Part shown: piece after piece, positions 24,262 to 32,893 of the stretch
Numbering within the stretch: the stretch's first letter is position 1
Layout: each line of letters begins with the position of its first letter
Source of the DNA: SMBSF63 sp034003545
GTDB lineage: Bacteria; Chloroflexota; Anaerolineae; Anaerolineales; Anaerolineaceae
Reading direction: 5' to 3'
Assembly (NCBI GenBank): GCA_964447155.1
Contig: CAYURM010000004.1
Span: 1-64,000 of the forward strand
DNA length: 64,000 nt
Made by a program: the position numbers and the translations under genes
The notes under the pieces: generated by a model
Databases searched by the model: none
What the model was told of the DNA's origin: nothing
What the model saw: only the letters and a program-made list of their open reading frames with translations

Positions 24262-26784
24262 TTAAAAGATGCCGCTGAGGGACATCATCCAGAAGCTGAA
24301 GATGGCGGCGTTTTGCAAGACGCCAGTCGTGGATTGAGCCATATCGGTGATGCCCTGGATTGCATCAATCTGTGGAATAGTGCGCAAGTAGGTCAGGGCA
24401 GAGATGCGCTCGTCAGGCAAACCATTGGATAACGCTTGCAGCAGCAAGTCCAGCGGAGTTTTGTCGATACCGATGCTGCTTCCCTGTTTGGCCGCAAAGG
24501 CCAGCAGCCAGGGGGATTCTGATGGATCGGGCAGCGGGGCGGGTACGTAAGGGTTGAGGCTGTCCATGGCTTCAACGGCCTGGGCGGCAGCATTGCGTAC
24601 GACCCATTGGCTGTCTTCGATGGTGCTTTTTTCCAGCATATCGCGCGACCAGGGTTCGTTGATCTGGGCGAGGCCAAAGACAGCTGCGCGTCTGACAAGG
24701 AGGCTGTCAGAGGCTATCGCTTCACGTAATATCTGATGACCTTCGGCGGGTTTGTGGGCCATGACTTCTGCTGCGGTGAGCTGTAAGGCTTCATCCTCGG
24801 TGACGAGGGCATCGGTGACGGCCTGGACAGCGGGCGGATTCCAGACAGCGCCCAAGGCAAGCACGGCAGCTTTGCGGATATTTTCATCCGGATCCGTAAA
24901 GAGTTTTTTCAATGCAGGGACTGCGTTGGCATCACGGATGGCGCCGGCGCCGAGAGCGGCCAGCCGACGTACATCCGCAGTGCTATTTTCAAGAAGTTTG
25001 GTGAACAGGAGCGGCACCGAAGGGTCATTGGCGGCTACAAAAGCGGCTACGAATCGGGCGCGGACGGCAAAGGGAATGGATGGGTTGTGGATCAGGCCAA
25101 GCAGGTATTTGAGCGTCTGCGTTCGCCAGCGCACTTCGGGAGACGTGTCACGCAGCCAGCGGGCCGTTTTGAGGACGTTGGTAAAGAGCAGGTCAGATTC
25201 CTGGGAGAGTGCGCGCTTGTGCCAGACGGCAGTCTTGTCCTGAACGGCGAGGAAATGTAAGGTTTCCTTGTTCAGTTCCCAATATTCATCAGTGGAGATT
25301 TCGGTCTCTGGAGAGGCGATGGCGAAACTGGCGAGATATCCGGCGATGAGCGGATGGGAGAAGCGAATAGTATGCCGGGCATGTTCGGAGAAGACGCGGC
25401 CATCCAACAGATCGGAAATGGCGCGTTCACTGGAAGATACTTTCTGTTTTTGCAGGTTTTGTTTACGCTGATGCAGATGTTGATCTCCAGCGATTTGATT
25501 GGATGAATGATCTGCTTCGCGGGCCTGTTCTGCGATGACTTCATCGGGATTGAATTTGGCGAGGAAGCGATTGGCCTGGCCGTAGGGCATGCAGGTCTGC
25601 TCTTGAATGAGGAGTTCTTTGGCGAAGCTTTCCAATGCCAGGCGGGGAACAGACCTGGTGGAGAAGCGGTTGATATAGGCTTCGAGGGCGCTCATGGTGG
25701 AGAGGCCGTGCAGGTCACCGGCGTATGCGCCCCAGACGAGCAAGGTCCATTCCAGCGGGGAGAGGATCATGCGGTAATTCTTGATCCAGTTTTTAAGGAG
25801 GTAAGCCTGAGAGGAATGTTCGGTTTTTTGTTGACCGGGGGCAGTGTACCAGGCCAGGGCAAATTTATCGACAAAAGTTTCAATTTCGAGGGCATTCCAG
25901 GGCTTGAGGGCCATGGGGAAAAAGCCCAGCTGGATCAAGCCACCAGCGTGGTTTGTGGAGCCTGTGGCAAGGACACGCAAGTTATGATGTGCTTCAAATA
26001 GTTTCGAGAGATATGCCACAGCGTGGTTGTGTTCCTTCTGATTCAACTCATCCATGCCATCCAGCAGCAAAATAGCTCTGTTATCGCTGATGGCTGATTT
26101 CAGGTGCCGGCGCAGAGAGCTGGTATTGCGCCCGGCGGTTTGCAAAAGGCAGGCATTCAGCAAGATTTCAACAGCGTCATCGTTTTCCTGGATGTTGTCA
26201 GGAATGTTGAGGTCGAGGATGTGCAGGAAAATGGGCATGAGGTCAGCAAGCAGGCCAGTAGATTCGTCGTGATTGGCAATCTGTGAGGCAAGTGAAGAGA
26301 GGGTTGTGGTTTTGCCTGCACCGGCATTCCCCACAAGGACGATTCGGGCGCCTTTTTGCAGTGCTTCGGCGGGTGTCAGGGTGGGAACGGGGTATTGGGC
26401 ATTCAGTTCAGGCCAATCGGGCAGATAAGGTAAAACGCTGGAAGTCGTCGATGCCGTGGACAGGTTTTGAGCCACTTCACGGTTGGGATCAAATTCAAGA
26501 GGAGGAGGCAGCAATGCCGGGGGAATGATGATGGTATCAAGGGGAAAGAAAGAGCCAGTGAGGTGCTGTCCCTGGGCTGTTTCGAGGACGTTCAGGCTGT
26601 AGTAAATCTCGTCAGCGGTTAGTTGATGCTGCCGGGCGACTTCAATCCCTTTATCTTTGATTTCCTGAATTTTGGGGAGAGAAGCCTTGATTTTTTTATA
26701 CAGCCAAAGAGCAATCCCGGCGCTGACAAAGCCGAGCCAGAAGGAGAGATGATCAATGCGGAAATTTCTAAGCCAGGAAAACAT
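24262..26784 (-). CDS. Membrane-anchored NACHT-type ATPase with HEAT repeats
   Basis: 840 residues. One N-terminal helix (LSFWLGFVSAGIALWLYKKI) anchors it to the membrane. A NACHT/STAND ATPase follows, with Walker A VGNAGAGKTTTLSSLA and Walker B AILLLDGMDELNQ. A helical middle region is followed, from about residue 590, by HEAT-like repeats (RRLAALGAGAIRDANAVPALKKLF, RKAAVLALGAVWNPPAVQAV, RRAAVFGLAQI). STAND proteins switch on ATP binding when a ligand engages the repeat domain; signalling and phage defence are known roles. There is no effector domain other than the membrane segment. The stop codon of the upstream gene is 3 bases away, so both are one operon. Confidence 0.85.
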   Translation of the reverse strand: MFSWLRNFRIDHLSFWLGFVSAGIALWLYKKIKASLPKIQEIKDKGIEVARQHQLTADEIYYSLNVLETAQGQHLTGSFFPLDTIIIPPALLPPPLEFDPNREVAQNLSTASTTSSVLPYLPDWPELNAQYPVPTLTPAEALQKGARIVLVGNAGAGKTTTLSSLASQIANHDESTGLLADLMPIFLHILDLNIPDNIQENDDAVEILLNACLLQTAGRNTSSLRRHLKSAISDNRAILLLDGMDELNQKEHNHAVAYLSKLFEAHHNLRVLATGSTNHAGGLIQLGFFPMALKPWNALEIETFVDKFALAWYTAPGQQKTEHSSQAYLLKNWIKNYRMILSPLEWTLLVWGAYAGDLHGLSTMSALEAYINRFSTRSVPRLALESFAKELLIQEQTCMPYGQANRFLAKFNPDEVIAEQAREADHSSNQIAGDQHLHQRKQNLQKQKVSSSERAISDLLDGRVFSEHARHTIRFSHPLIAGYLASFAIASPETEISTDEYWELNKETLHFLAVQDKTAVWHKRALSQESDLLFTNVLKTARWLRDTSPEVRWRTQTLKYLLGLIHNPSIPFAVRARFVAAFVAANDPSVPLLFTKLLENSTADVRRLAALGAGAIRDANAVPALKKLFTDPDENIRKAAVLALGAVWNPPAVQAVTDALVTEDEALQLTAAEVMAHKPAEGHQILREAIASDSLLVRRAAVFGLAQINEPWSRDMLEKSTIEDSQWVVRNAAAQAVEAMDSLNPYVPAPLPDPSESPWLLAFAAKQGSSIGIDKTPLDLLLQALSNGLPDERISALTYLRTIPQIDAIQGITDMAQSTTGVLQNAAIFSFWMMSLSGIF

Positions 26785-26787
26785 GGG

Positions 26788-27489
26788 TCAGCCTGCGAAT
26801 ATAATCCTTTTGCACGTGGGGCAAAAGGTAATTTCTTTTGGTGATCTCGCAGACTGAAGGGTGGCAGCGCGAATAGTAGCGCCGCAAGCAGTGCAAGTAT
26901 CCTCTTCAAGCGGCACGACTGCCGTACCGAATTTGGCCTTGATCAAGTCGTCGTAGACCTTCATGTGGGCTGGTTCAATCGACCCGGCGATTGCATTGCG
27001 CTCGGATAACAGGCGGTCGCGCGTGCTGGTGAGTTGGTTGAGTTCGCCATTCAAGGAAGCATGGTCAGTTAAGGTTTGTGCCTCGGTTTGTTTGAGTTTG
27101 CGTTCTGCAGCGGCCAGGGATGTTTCGGTTTCTTCCAGAGCGATCATGGCGGTGAGCTGCTCGTCTTCCAAAGCTGCCAGTCTCTTTTTGGAAGCGGCCG
27201 CATCCAGTTGCAGGTCCTGTAATTCTTTCGGATTGGTAATGCGTCCGCCGTAAAGTTTGGCATTACTGGTTTCCAGTTTGATCCGTACTTCTTTGGCCTT
27301 CTCTTCAATTGTGCGCAGGGCTTGCTGAGCTTTCAGTACCTGCTGGGCGGCTTTCTTGATCGTTTGTTGGGCAGCAAGGACGCGCTTATCACCGCTGATG
27401 GTTTTATTGATTTCAGCGATGCGCTGTTCCGTCTGCTGGATGTTTGTATCGGTTTGCTGCAATTGGTAGAGACTGGATGCAGGGTTCAT
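26788..27489 (-). CDS. Coiled-coil protein with C4 zinc ribbon (DUF164 type)
   Basis: 233 residues. An almost unbroken coiled coil (residues about 5-175, e.g. LQQTDTNIQQTEQRIAEINKTI, TETSLAAAERKLKQTEAQ) with the conserved kink YGGRITNPKELQDLQLD, then a C4 zinc ribbon CTACGA...FCPTCKRIIF. This family (CT398/DUF164) has been linked to flagellar or secretion functions in some bacteria and is otherwise unassigned. TATAAT ends 6 bases before the ATG and no Shine-Dalgarno is seen. It is co-transcribed with the NACHT ATPase. Confidence 0.85.
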   Translation of the reverse strand: MNPASSLYQLQQTDTNIQQTEQRIAEINKTISGDKRVLAAQQTIKKAAQQVLKAQQALRTIEEKAKEVRIKLETSNAKLYGGRITNPKELQDLQLDAAASKKRLAALEDEQLTAMIALEETETSLAAAERKLKQTEAQTLTDHASLNGELNQLTSTRDRLLSERNAIAGSIEPAHMKVYDDLIKAKFGTAVVPLEEDTCTACGATIRAATLQSARSPKEITFCPTCKRIIFAG

Positions 27490-27495
27490 AAAACG

Positions 27496-27501
27496 ATTAT
27501 A
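27496..27501 (-). promoter_or_regulatory. -10 element directly upstream of ATG (leaderless)
   Basis: TATAAT on the minus strand, 6 bases before the ATG at 27489. No Shine-Dalgarno lies between. Confidence 0.55.
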
Positions 27502-27561
27502 AGGTAGATGGGCTTAATCAGGCAAGCGGGGGCGTGGATATTGGTCTGTTTTCGCTAAAAA

Positions 27562-27590
27562 TTGCCTGTCAAGCCCTTCTAATGTATACT
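27562..27590 (+). promoter_or_regulatory. Promoter of the membrane-protein operon, leaderless
   Basis: TTGCCT (27562-27567), 17 bases, TATACT (27585-27590). The ATG of the first gene is 7 bases further on, so the mRNA should begin at or next to AUG. No Shine-Dalgarno is present. Confidence 0.7.
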
Positions 27591-27597
27591 TTCATAG

Positions 27598-29136
27598 ATG
27601 AATAATCACGAAATACACCCAAGAAAATTCACGGTATTTCTCGTATTATTTGCTGCGGCGATGATTCTGCCGTATGCTGTGGCCGGTATCACCGGGGGTG
27701 ATACGCATGTTTTTGGCGGCTTTCTGCTGAATCCGCTGGATGGGAACAGTTATCTGGCAAAAATGCAGCAGGGGGCTGGGGGATCATGGCGTTTCACACT
27801 GCCTTTTACAGCGGAGCCGGGGCAAGGCGCGTTTATCTTTCTATTTTATCTGACATTGGGGCATTTGTGCCGTCTAACCGGGCTGCCGCTGATCTGGGTG
27901 TTCCATATCTGGCGGGTAGCAGGCGGGCTGTTTCTGGTATTTTCGCTGCGGCAATTTTTCCAGTACATTTTTGGTGATGATATTAAAACTGCCTGGCGGG
28001 CGTTTGTCCTCGCTGGAATTGGCAGCGGTCTGGGGTGGACAGTGTTTGTCTTTGGACAAATGACCGGTGATTTTTGGGTGGCTGAAGCATATCCTTTCCT
28101 GTCGAGTTATGCCAATCCGCATTTTCCAATTGGACTGGGGTTGATGTTGTGGATTTTATTGTTTGCATTTGGCGGAAAACGCGGGTATTGGCAGATTGCG
28201 GGTCTGGCGCTGCTGCTGGGAGTGATCATGCCCTTTGGGGTGGCGATTGTTTGCATGGTGCTGGCCGGCATGGCGCTGCTGGATTATGTTAAAGAACGGA
28301 AAGCGAATGTGCTGCCACTGATCCTGACAGGCGTATTTGGCGGTGCGATGATCGCCTATCAGGTGGGGGTGACGATCTGGGATCCGGTGTTTGCAAGCTG
28401 GAACGCGCAAAATGTGACCCCTGCCACGGCATGGTGGGATTTCCTGTTGTCTTTTTCGCCGGTTCTATTGGTGGCTGCTATGGGGATGATGCTGGCACGG
28501 AAAGAAATCCGGCAGGAAAAGGTGGTACTCCTTGCGGTGTGGCTGGTGGGGGCGGTGGTATTGATCCTGCTGCCGGTGCGTTTGCAGCGGCGTTTTGTTT
28601 TGGGGCTGTATATCCCGCTAGCCGGGCTGGGTGTTTATGGATGCAAGGTGCTTGCAAAACGGTTGAAGGTTTCACCCGCCCGGATTTATAAGTTGGTGCT
28701 GTGGCTTTCGATCCCCACCAATGTGGTGCTGCTTTTGGCGGGCGTGTTGGGGGCGGCGAGCAAGAATCCGATGATTTATTTGACTCAAGCAGAAGAGGAT
28801 GCCTTGCGTTGGCTGGCGAACCAGCCGGCGGGAGAATGTCTGGTGCTGGCTGCACCACAGTTGAGTTTATATGTGCCAGGCCGCAGTGGCTGCAAAGTGA
28901 TGTATGGACACCCGTACGAATCGGTGAATGCGCAGCAGGAAGAAGCACGGGTTGAGGCATTTTATCAAGGGAATTTATCGGAGGAAGAAGCGTGGGCATA
29001 TCTTCTGGAAAACCGGATTGATTTGATTGTTTATGGGGAGAGAGAGGCTGATTTGGGCAGCCCGAAAATCCTGCAAGCTTTACCAGTTGTTTTTGAAGCG
29101 GCCGAAGTCCGTGTCTATTCGGTAGAAAATCCATGA
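27598..29136 (+). CDS. Polytopic membrane protein, GT-C-like (pair A, copy 1)
   Basis: 512 residues with about eleven helices. It has a GT-C-like layout: first helix, then a large extracytoplasmic loop with Asp residues (GGDTHVFGGFLLNPLDGNSYLAKMQQG), many helices, and a soluble C-terminal domain (EEDALRWLANQPAGECLVLAAPQLSLYVPGRSG). It is clearly related in sequence and layout to the product of 31277-32869, sharing DGNSYLAKM and an equivalent C-terminus. GT-C enzymes use lipid-linked sugars; donor and acceptor are unknown here. Its stop codon overlaps the next start (ATGA). Confidence 0.75.
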   Translation: MNNHEIHPRKFTVFLVLFAAAMILPYAVAGITGGDTHVFGGFLLNPLDGNSYLAKMQQGAGGSWRFTLPFTAEPGQGAFIFLFYLTLGHLCRLTGLPLIWVFHIWRVAGGLFLVFSLRQFFQYIFGDDIKTAWRAFVLAGIGSGLGWTVFVFGQMTGDFWVAEAYPFLSSYANPHFPIGLGLMLWILLFAFGGKRGYWQIAGLALLLGVIMPFGVAIVCMVLAGMALLDYVKERKANVLPLILTGVFGGAMIAYQVGVTIWDPVFASWNAQNVTPATAWWDFLLSFSPVLLVAAMGMMLARKEIRQEKVVLLAVWLVGAVVLILLPVRLQRRFVLGLYIPLAGLGVYGCKVLAKRLKVSPARIYKLVLWLSIPTNVVLLLAGVLGAASKNPMIYLTQAEEDALRWLANQPAGECLVLAAPQLSLYVPGRSGCKVMYGHPYESVNAQQEEARVEAFYQGNLSEEEAWAYLLENRIDLIVYGEREADLGSPKILQALPVVFEAAEVRVYSVENP

Positions 29137-31280
29137 CCAAACCACAGAAGCTTGTCGCATTGCTTGTATTTTTGCTCATTCTGGGATTGCTGCTTCCCTA
29201 TGTTGATCAATTTGCCTATCCGGCGGCGTCTGCTTATTCTGATGTGACCATTTCTCATTATCCCAATCTTCTGTTTTTACAACGATCACTGGCGGGGGGG
29301 AGCATTCCTTTGTGGTCAAATACGATTTTGTCGGGCTATCCATTTGCCGCAAATCCGCTTTCAGGCATGTGGTATCCGCCGTTATGGCTGGCGCTGATTT
29401 TTCAGGGGGCGACAGGACTGAATGTAGTGGTGGCGTTGCATTTGCTGCTGGGGGCATACGGGATGCTGCTTTTCCTGCAAGAAGAAGGCTTACCGTATGA
29501 GATTGCCTTGCTGGGTGGAGCAGCTTTTCAGTTAATGCCGAAGGTGCAGGCGCATTTTGCGGCCGGGCATATCACGATGGTGTGTGCGGTGATGTGGACG
29601 CCGTGGCTGCTGTGGATTTTGAAGCGATACGGTGGAAAACGAGGGTATCGCGCAGTGGTGCTGAGTGGGATAATCCTGGGATTGACCGCATTGATGGATC
29701 TACGCTGGGCGGCGTATGCAGGGGCGTTGTGGGCTGCTTATTCGGGCTGGTTGTTTGCCGAGCGGGTATGGGGAGACTGGAAGAAGGATGCTGCCGGTTT
29801 CTGGAAGGCCGCTTTCGGCTGGTGCCTGAAAACAGGGATAGCCGTGTTACTGGCTTTGGGAATTGCTGCCCCACAATTTCTTCCTTTGATGGCGTTCTCA
29901 TCGCTGACGACGCGAAACTTACTCACATCTGCGGATAACCTTTCTTTTGCTTTGCCGTTGGAGAGGTTAATCAGTCTTCTTTTCCCCGATATGGGAGGTT
30001 ATGCCGAGTTTGTGATTTATCCCGGAGCGGTGATGTTGCTGCTATTTGTAGGGGTGCTATTGGATCGGAAAATCTGGAAAAACAAGGCCTTCTGGTTTAC
30101 GGCTTTGGCTGCAAGTGGCATGTATGCGCTTGGTGATGTGGTTGTGTTGAACCGTCTGATTGCACGATTGCCGGGGTTCAGCCTGCTGCGGGTTCCTTCG
30201 CGGGCGTTGTTCATCAGTAACCTGGCGATGATCGTGATTGCCTGTGAAGCGCTGACGGGGATTTTTCGGAAGAGTATGCCGTCCGAAAAGGAGAAGAAGG
30301 TCAGAATTTTATCTGCGGCAGTGGTGGTGGTGGCGGCGGTAATGTTGAGCATTGGTCTGTGGATAATGGTGGGAGAAATTCCTTTTGAGATGGTGTATGG
30401 CTCGGCTGTGCTGGTGGCCGCTTTTGTCCTGCTTGTTTTGTTGGTTCAAGGGGTACTCAAGGGGCAGGCCGGTATTGCGGTTTTGATTGCCTTGCTCGTG
30501 CTGGATTTCGGTACGGTTAATCATTCAAGCACGGCGTTCTGGTCTTTTGAGAAAGCGGCCGCGCAGGGGGCGGAAGCGGCGGCTTATCTGGCAGGACAGG
30601 AAGGCGTGTTTCGGGTGTATTCGCCTTCGTATAGCCTTCCCCAGCATACGGCTGCACTGTATGGGCTTGAGCTTGCGGATGGCATTGATCCGCTGCAATT
30701 GCAGGCGTATTCGGCATATATGCAAGCCGCAAGCGGAGTGGATTCGTCCGTGTACAGCGTGACGATCCCGGCTTTTGCTGAGGGAGAGGTGTCGCAGGCC
30801 AACAAGGACGCGGTACCCGATGCGGAATTGCTTGGCAAGTTGAATGTGCGGTATGTGGCGGCAGAATTTGATCTTGTTGCACCGGGTTTGGTGCCAATCG
30901 TGCGATTCGGTGAAACGAGGATCTACGAAAATATGAAGGCGTATCCAAGAGCCTGGGTACAGGCAAATGGCAAAATTCAGCCAGCAGAACTGGCAGCCCG
31001 CCAGCCAAATCAAATTGAGCTTAGGGCCAACGGGCCGGGGATGGTCGTTATTTCCGAGATGGCGTATCCTGGCTGGGAGGTGAAAGTTGACGGGACAGCA
31101 GCGGAGATAGAGACCGTTGATGGACTTTTCCGGGGGGTGAAAGTTTCTACGGGCAGCCATGAGGTTGAATTCAGCTTCCATCCGGGGCAAGTTTATGCGG
31201 GGTGCGGTGTCGGTCTGGCATCCTGGGGGATTGCCGGCCTGTATTTCATTTTCTCCCGCCGAAAGCAGAGGATGGCTTGA
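29133..31280 (+). CDS. YfhO-like membrane protein (pair B, copy 1)
   Basis: 715 residues, about twelve helices and a C-terminal extracytoplasmic domain. YfhO signatures are SDVTISHYPNLLFLQRSLAGGSIPLWSNTILSGYPFAANPLSGMWYPP (in parts), and at the end YENMKAYPRAWVQA, MVVISEMAYPGWEVKVDGTAA and GLFRGVKVSTGSHEVEFSFHP. YfhO proteins are GT-C-like; Gram-positive members decorate teichoic acids with sugars. In a Chloroflexi-type cell the acceptor is unknown. It overlaps the gene before by 4 bases and the gene after by 4 bases. Confidence 0.8.
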   Translation: MTKPQKLVALLVFLLILGLLLPYVDQFAYPAASAYSDVTISHYPNLLFLQRSLAGGSIPLWSNTILSGYPFAANPLSGMWYPPLWLALIFQGATGLNVVVALHLLLGAYGMLLFLQEEGLPYEIALLGGAAFQLMPKVQAHFAAGHITMVCAVMWTPWLLWILKRYGGKRGYRAVVLSGIILGLTALMDLRWAAYAGALWAAYSGWLFAERVWGDWKKDAAGFWKAAFGWCLKTGIAVLLALGIAAPQFLPLMAFSSLTTRNLLTSADNLSFALPLERLISLLFPDMGGYAEFVIYPGAVMLLLFVGVLLDRKIWKNKAFWFTALAASGMYALGDVVVLNRLIARLPGFSLLRVPSRALFISNLAMIVIACEALTGIFRKSMPSEKEKKVRILSAAVVVVAAVMLSIGLWIMVGEIPFEMVYGSAVLVAAFVLLVLLVQGVLKGQAGIAVLIALLVLDFGTVNHSSTAFWSFEKAAAQGAEAAAYLAGQEGVFRVYSPSYSLPQHTAALYGLELADGIDPLQLQAYSAYMQAASGVDSSVYSVTIPAFAEGEVSQANKDAVPDAELLGKLNVRYVAAEFDLVAPGLVPIVRFGETRIYENMKAYPRAWVQANGKIQPAELAARQPNQIELRANGPGMVVISEMAYPGWEVKVDGTAAEIETVDGLFRGVKVSTGSHEVEFSFHPGQVYAGCGVGLASWGIAGLYFIFSRRKQRMA

Positions 31281-32869
31281 AAACGCGGACGGAAAAGAAA
31301 TGGCTGCTGGTGTATGCACTGGCGGTGCTGGGCGTGACGAGCGTCCCATATGTGATGGGGTTCGCTTTGCAGGGGGAAGCATGGCGGTATACCGGTTTCG
31401 TGTTTGGTGTGGAAGACGGCAATTCGTATCTTGCCAAGATGCTTTCGGGGGCGTATGGGGCATGGTTGTTCAAGACGCCGTACACGGCTTATCCACAAAG
31501 TGGGTTTTTCGGTTTTTTCCCGTATCTGCTGCTGGGGAAGGTTTCTGTGCGAGGCTGGCAGCATTCCAGCCTGGTAGTGCTGTTCCATGCTTTCCGCTGG
31601 CTGGGCGGAGTATTGATGATTTGGGCGACGTATGATTTTGCCTCCATTTTCATCGAAAAAATCCGGTACCGGCGTTGGGCGACTGTACTGGCTACACTTG
31701 GCGGAGGGATTGGCTGGCTGACCGTATTTGGTTTGAACGGTTTGTGGGGCGAAAGGATGCCGCTGGAGTTTTATTCGCCGGAGAGCTTTGGCTTTCTGTC
31801 GATCTACGGGCTGCCCCATCTAGCTTTTGCCAGGGCGATGCTGCTGTGGGGGCTGGCGCGATATCTGAGATGCAGCGGAAGAAGCTGGAAAGCGGGATTG
31901 GCCACCAGCGGTTTGTGGCTGGGGTTGAGTTTGATGCAGCCAATTACGGTAGTAGTTGGCGGAACTTTGATTGGCTGGCATCTTGTGATTACAGGGATGA
32001 AGGCGCTGATCGTTGGACGAGCGGCGTTGAAAGCGCGGTGGCGGGAGCAATTTGGTTTTGCGGTTAAGATGGCGATTTTACCCGCGCCGGTGGTGGCGTA
32101 TACGGCCTGGGCTTTTCTGAATGATCCCTTTTTAGGCCAGTGGTCAACGCAGAATATTATCCAGTCCCCACCGTTCGGTGATTATTTACTGGCTTATGGC
32201 GGGATGCTGATTCTTGCGGCTGCGGGACTTAAGGCTGTGTTCAGACAGGAAGATCAAAATGTCTGGCTGTTCCTGCTGGGGTGGGTGGTTTTATTTCCTG
32301 TGCTGGCTTATTTGCCATTCAGTGTGCAGCGCAGGCTGCCGGAAGGGGTGTGGGCAGCGATTAGCGTATTGGGCGTGAGCAGTGTATCCACAATGCCAAA
32401 ATGGTTTCAGAAGGCGGCGCACGTGTTCTTTGGCGTATCGATCTTGCCTGCGGTTATCTTGTTGTTGGGCGGTGTAACTGCTGTGATGAATATCGCCACG
32501 CCGCTGTACCGGCCGGCGAAAGAGGTCGAAGTCTTTGAGTGGCTGCGCACGAATGGCTCGCCGGGAGATGTAGTGCTGGCGGCTTATGACACCGCCAATC
32601 CGTTGCCGGCGTGGACGCCAATGCGCGGCCTGGTGGGGCATGGGCCTGAGAGCGTACATCTGGAAGCGGTCAACGCCCGCGTGGGGGCATTTTATGCAGA
32701 AAGTACCCTTGATGCAGTACGCAGGGATTTGATCGAGGAATTTGCGATCAGATATGTGATCTATGGGCCGGAAGAGGATAGCCTGGGCAGGTGGAAACTG
32801 GAAAATGCCCCGTATTTAGCCCTGGTTTACGAAAATACAGACTATCAGGTTTTTCAGGTTATTGAGTGA
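31277..32869 (+). CDS. Polytopic membrane protein, GT-C-like (pair A, copy 2)
   Basis: About 530 residues, a paralogue of the product of 27598-29136: same loop with VEDGNSYLAKMLSGAYGAW, PYTAYPQSGFFGFFPYLLLGK, matching helices, and a C-terminal domain (EVFEWLRTNGSPGDVVLAAYDT..., VIYGPEEDSLGRW). I start at TTG 31277, overlapping the previous stop codon (TTGA) with AGAGGA upstream. The open frame from 31202 would overlap the previous gene by 79 bases. It is the first half of the second A-B pair. Confidence 0.72.
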   Translation: MKTRTEKKWLLVYALAVLGVTSVPYVMGFALQGEAWRYTGFVFGVEDGNSYLAKMLSGAYGAWLFKTPYTAYPQSGFFGFFPYLLLGKVSVRGWQHSSLVVLFHAFRWLGGVLMIWATYDFASIFIEKIRYRRWATVLATLGGGIGWLTVFGLNGLWGERMPLEFYSPESFGFLSIYGLPHLAFARAMLLWGLARYLRCSGRSWKAGLATSGLWLGLSLMQPITVVVGGTLIGWHLVITGMKALIVGRAALKARWREQFGFAVKMAILPAPVVAYTAWAFLNDPFLGQWSTQNIIQSPPFGDYLLAYGGMLILAAAGLKAVFRQEDQNVWLFLLGWVVLFPVLAYLPFSVQRRLPEGVWAAISVLGVSSVSTMPKWFQKAAHVFFGVSILPAVILLLGGVTAVMNIATPLYRPAKEVEVFEWLRTNGSPGDVVLAAYDTANPLPAWTPMRGLVGHGPESVHLEAVNARVGAFYAESTLDAVRRDLIEEFAIRYVIYGPEEDSLGRWKLENAPYLALVYENTDYQVFQVIE

Positions 32870-32893
32870 AGACCGGAATGGGAAATTGATCTG

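Noticed and set aside
31202..31276. Upstream start for the second A-type membrane protein
   Set aside because: It would overlap the previous gene by 79 bases; TTG 31277 has a Shine-Dalgarno and a 4-base overlap.
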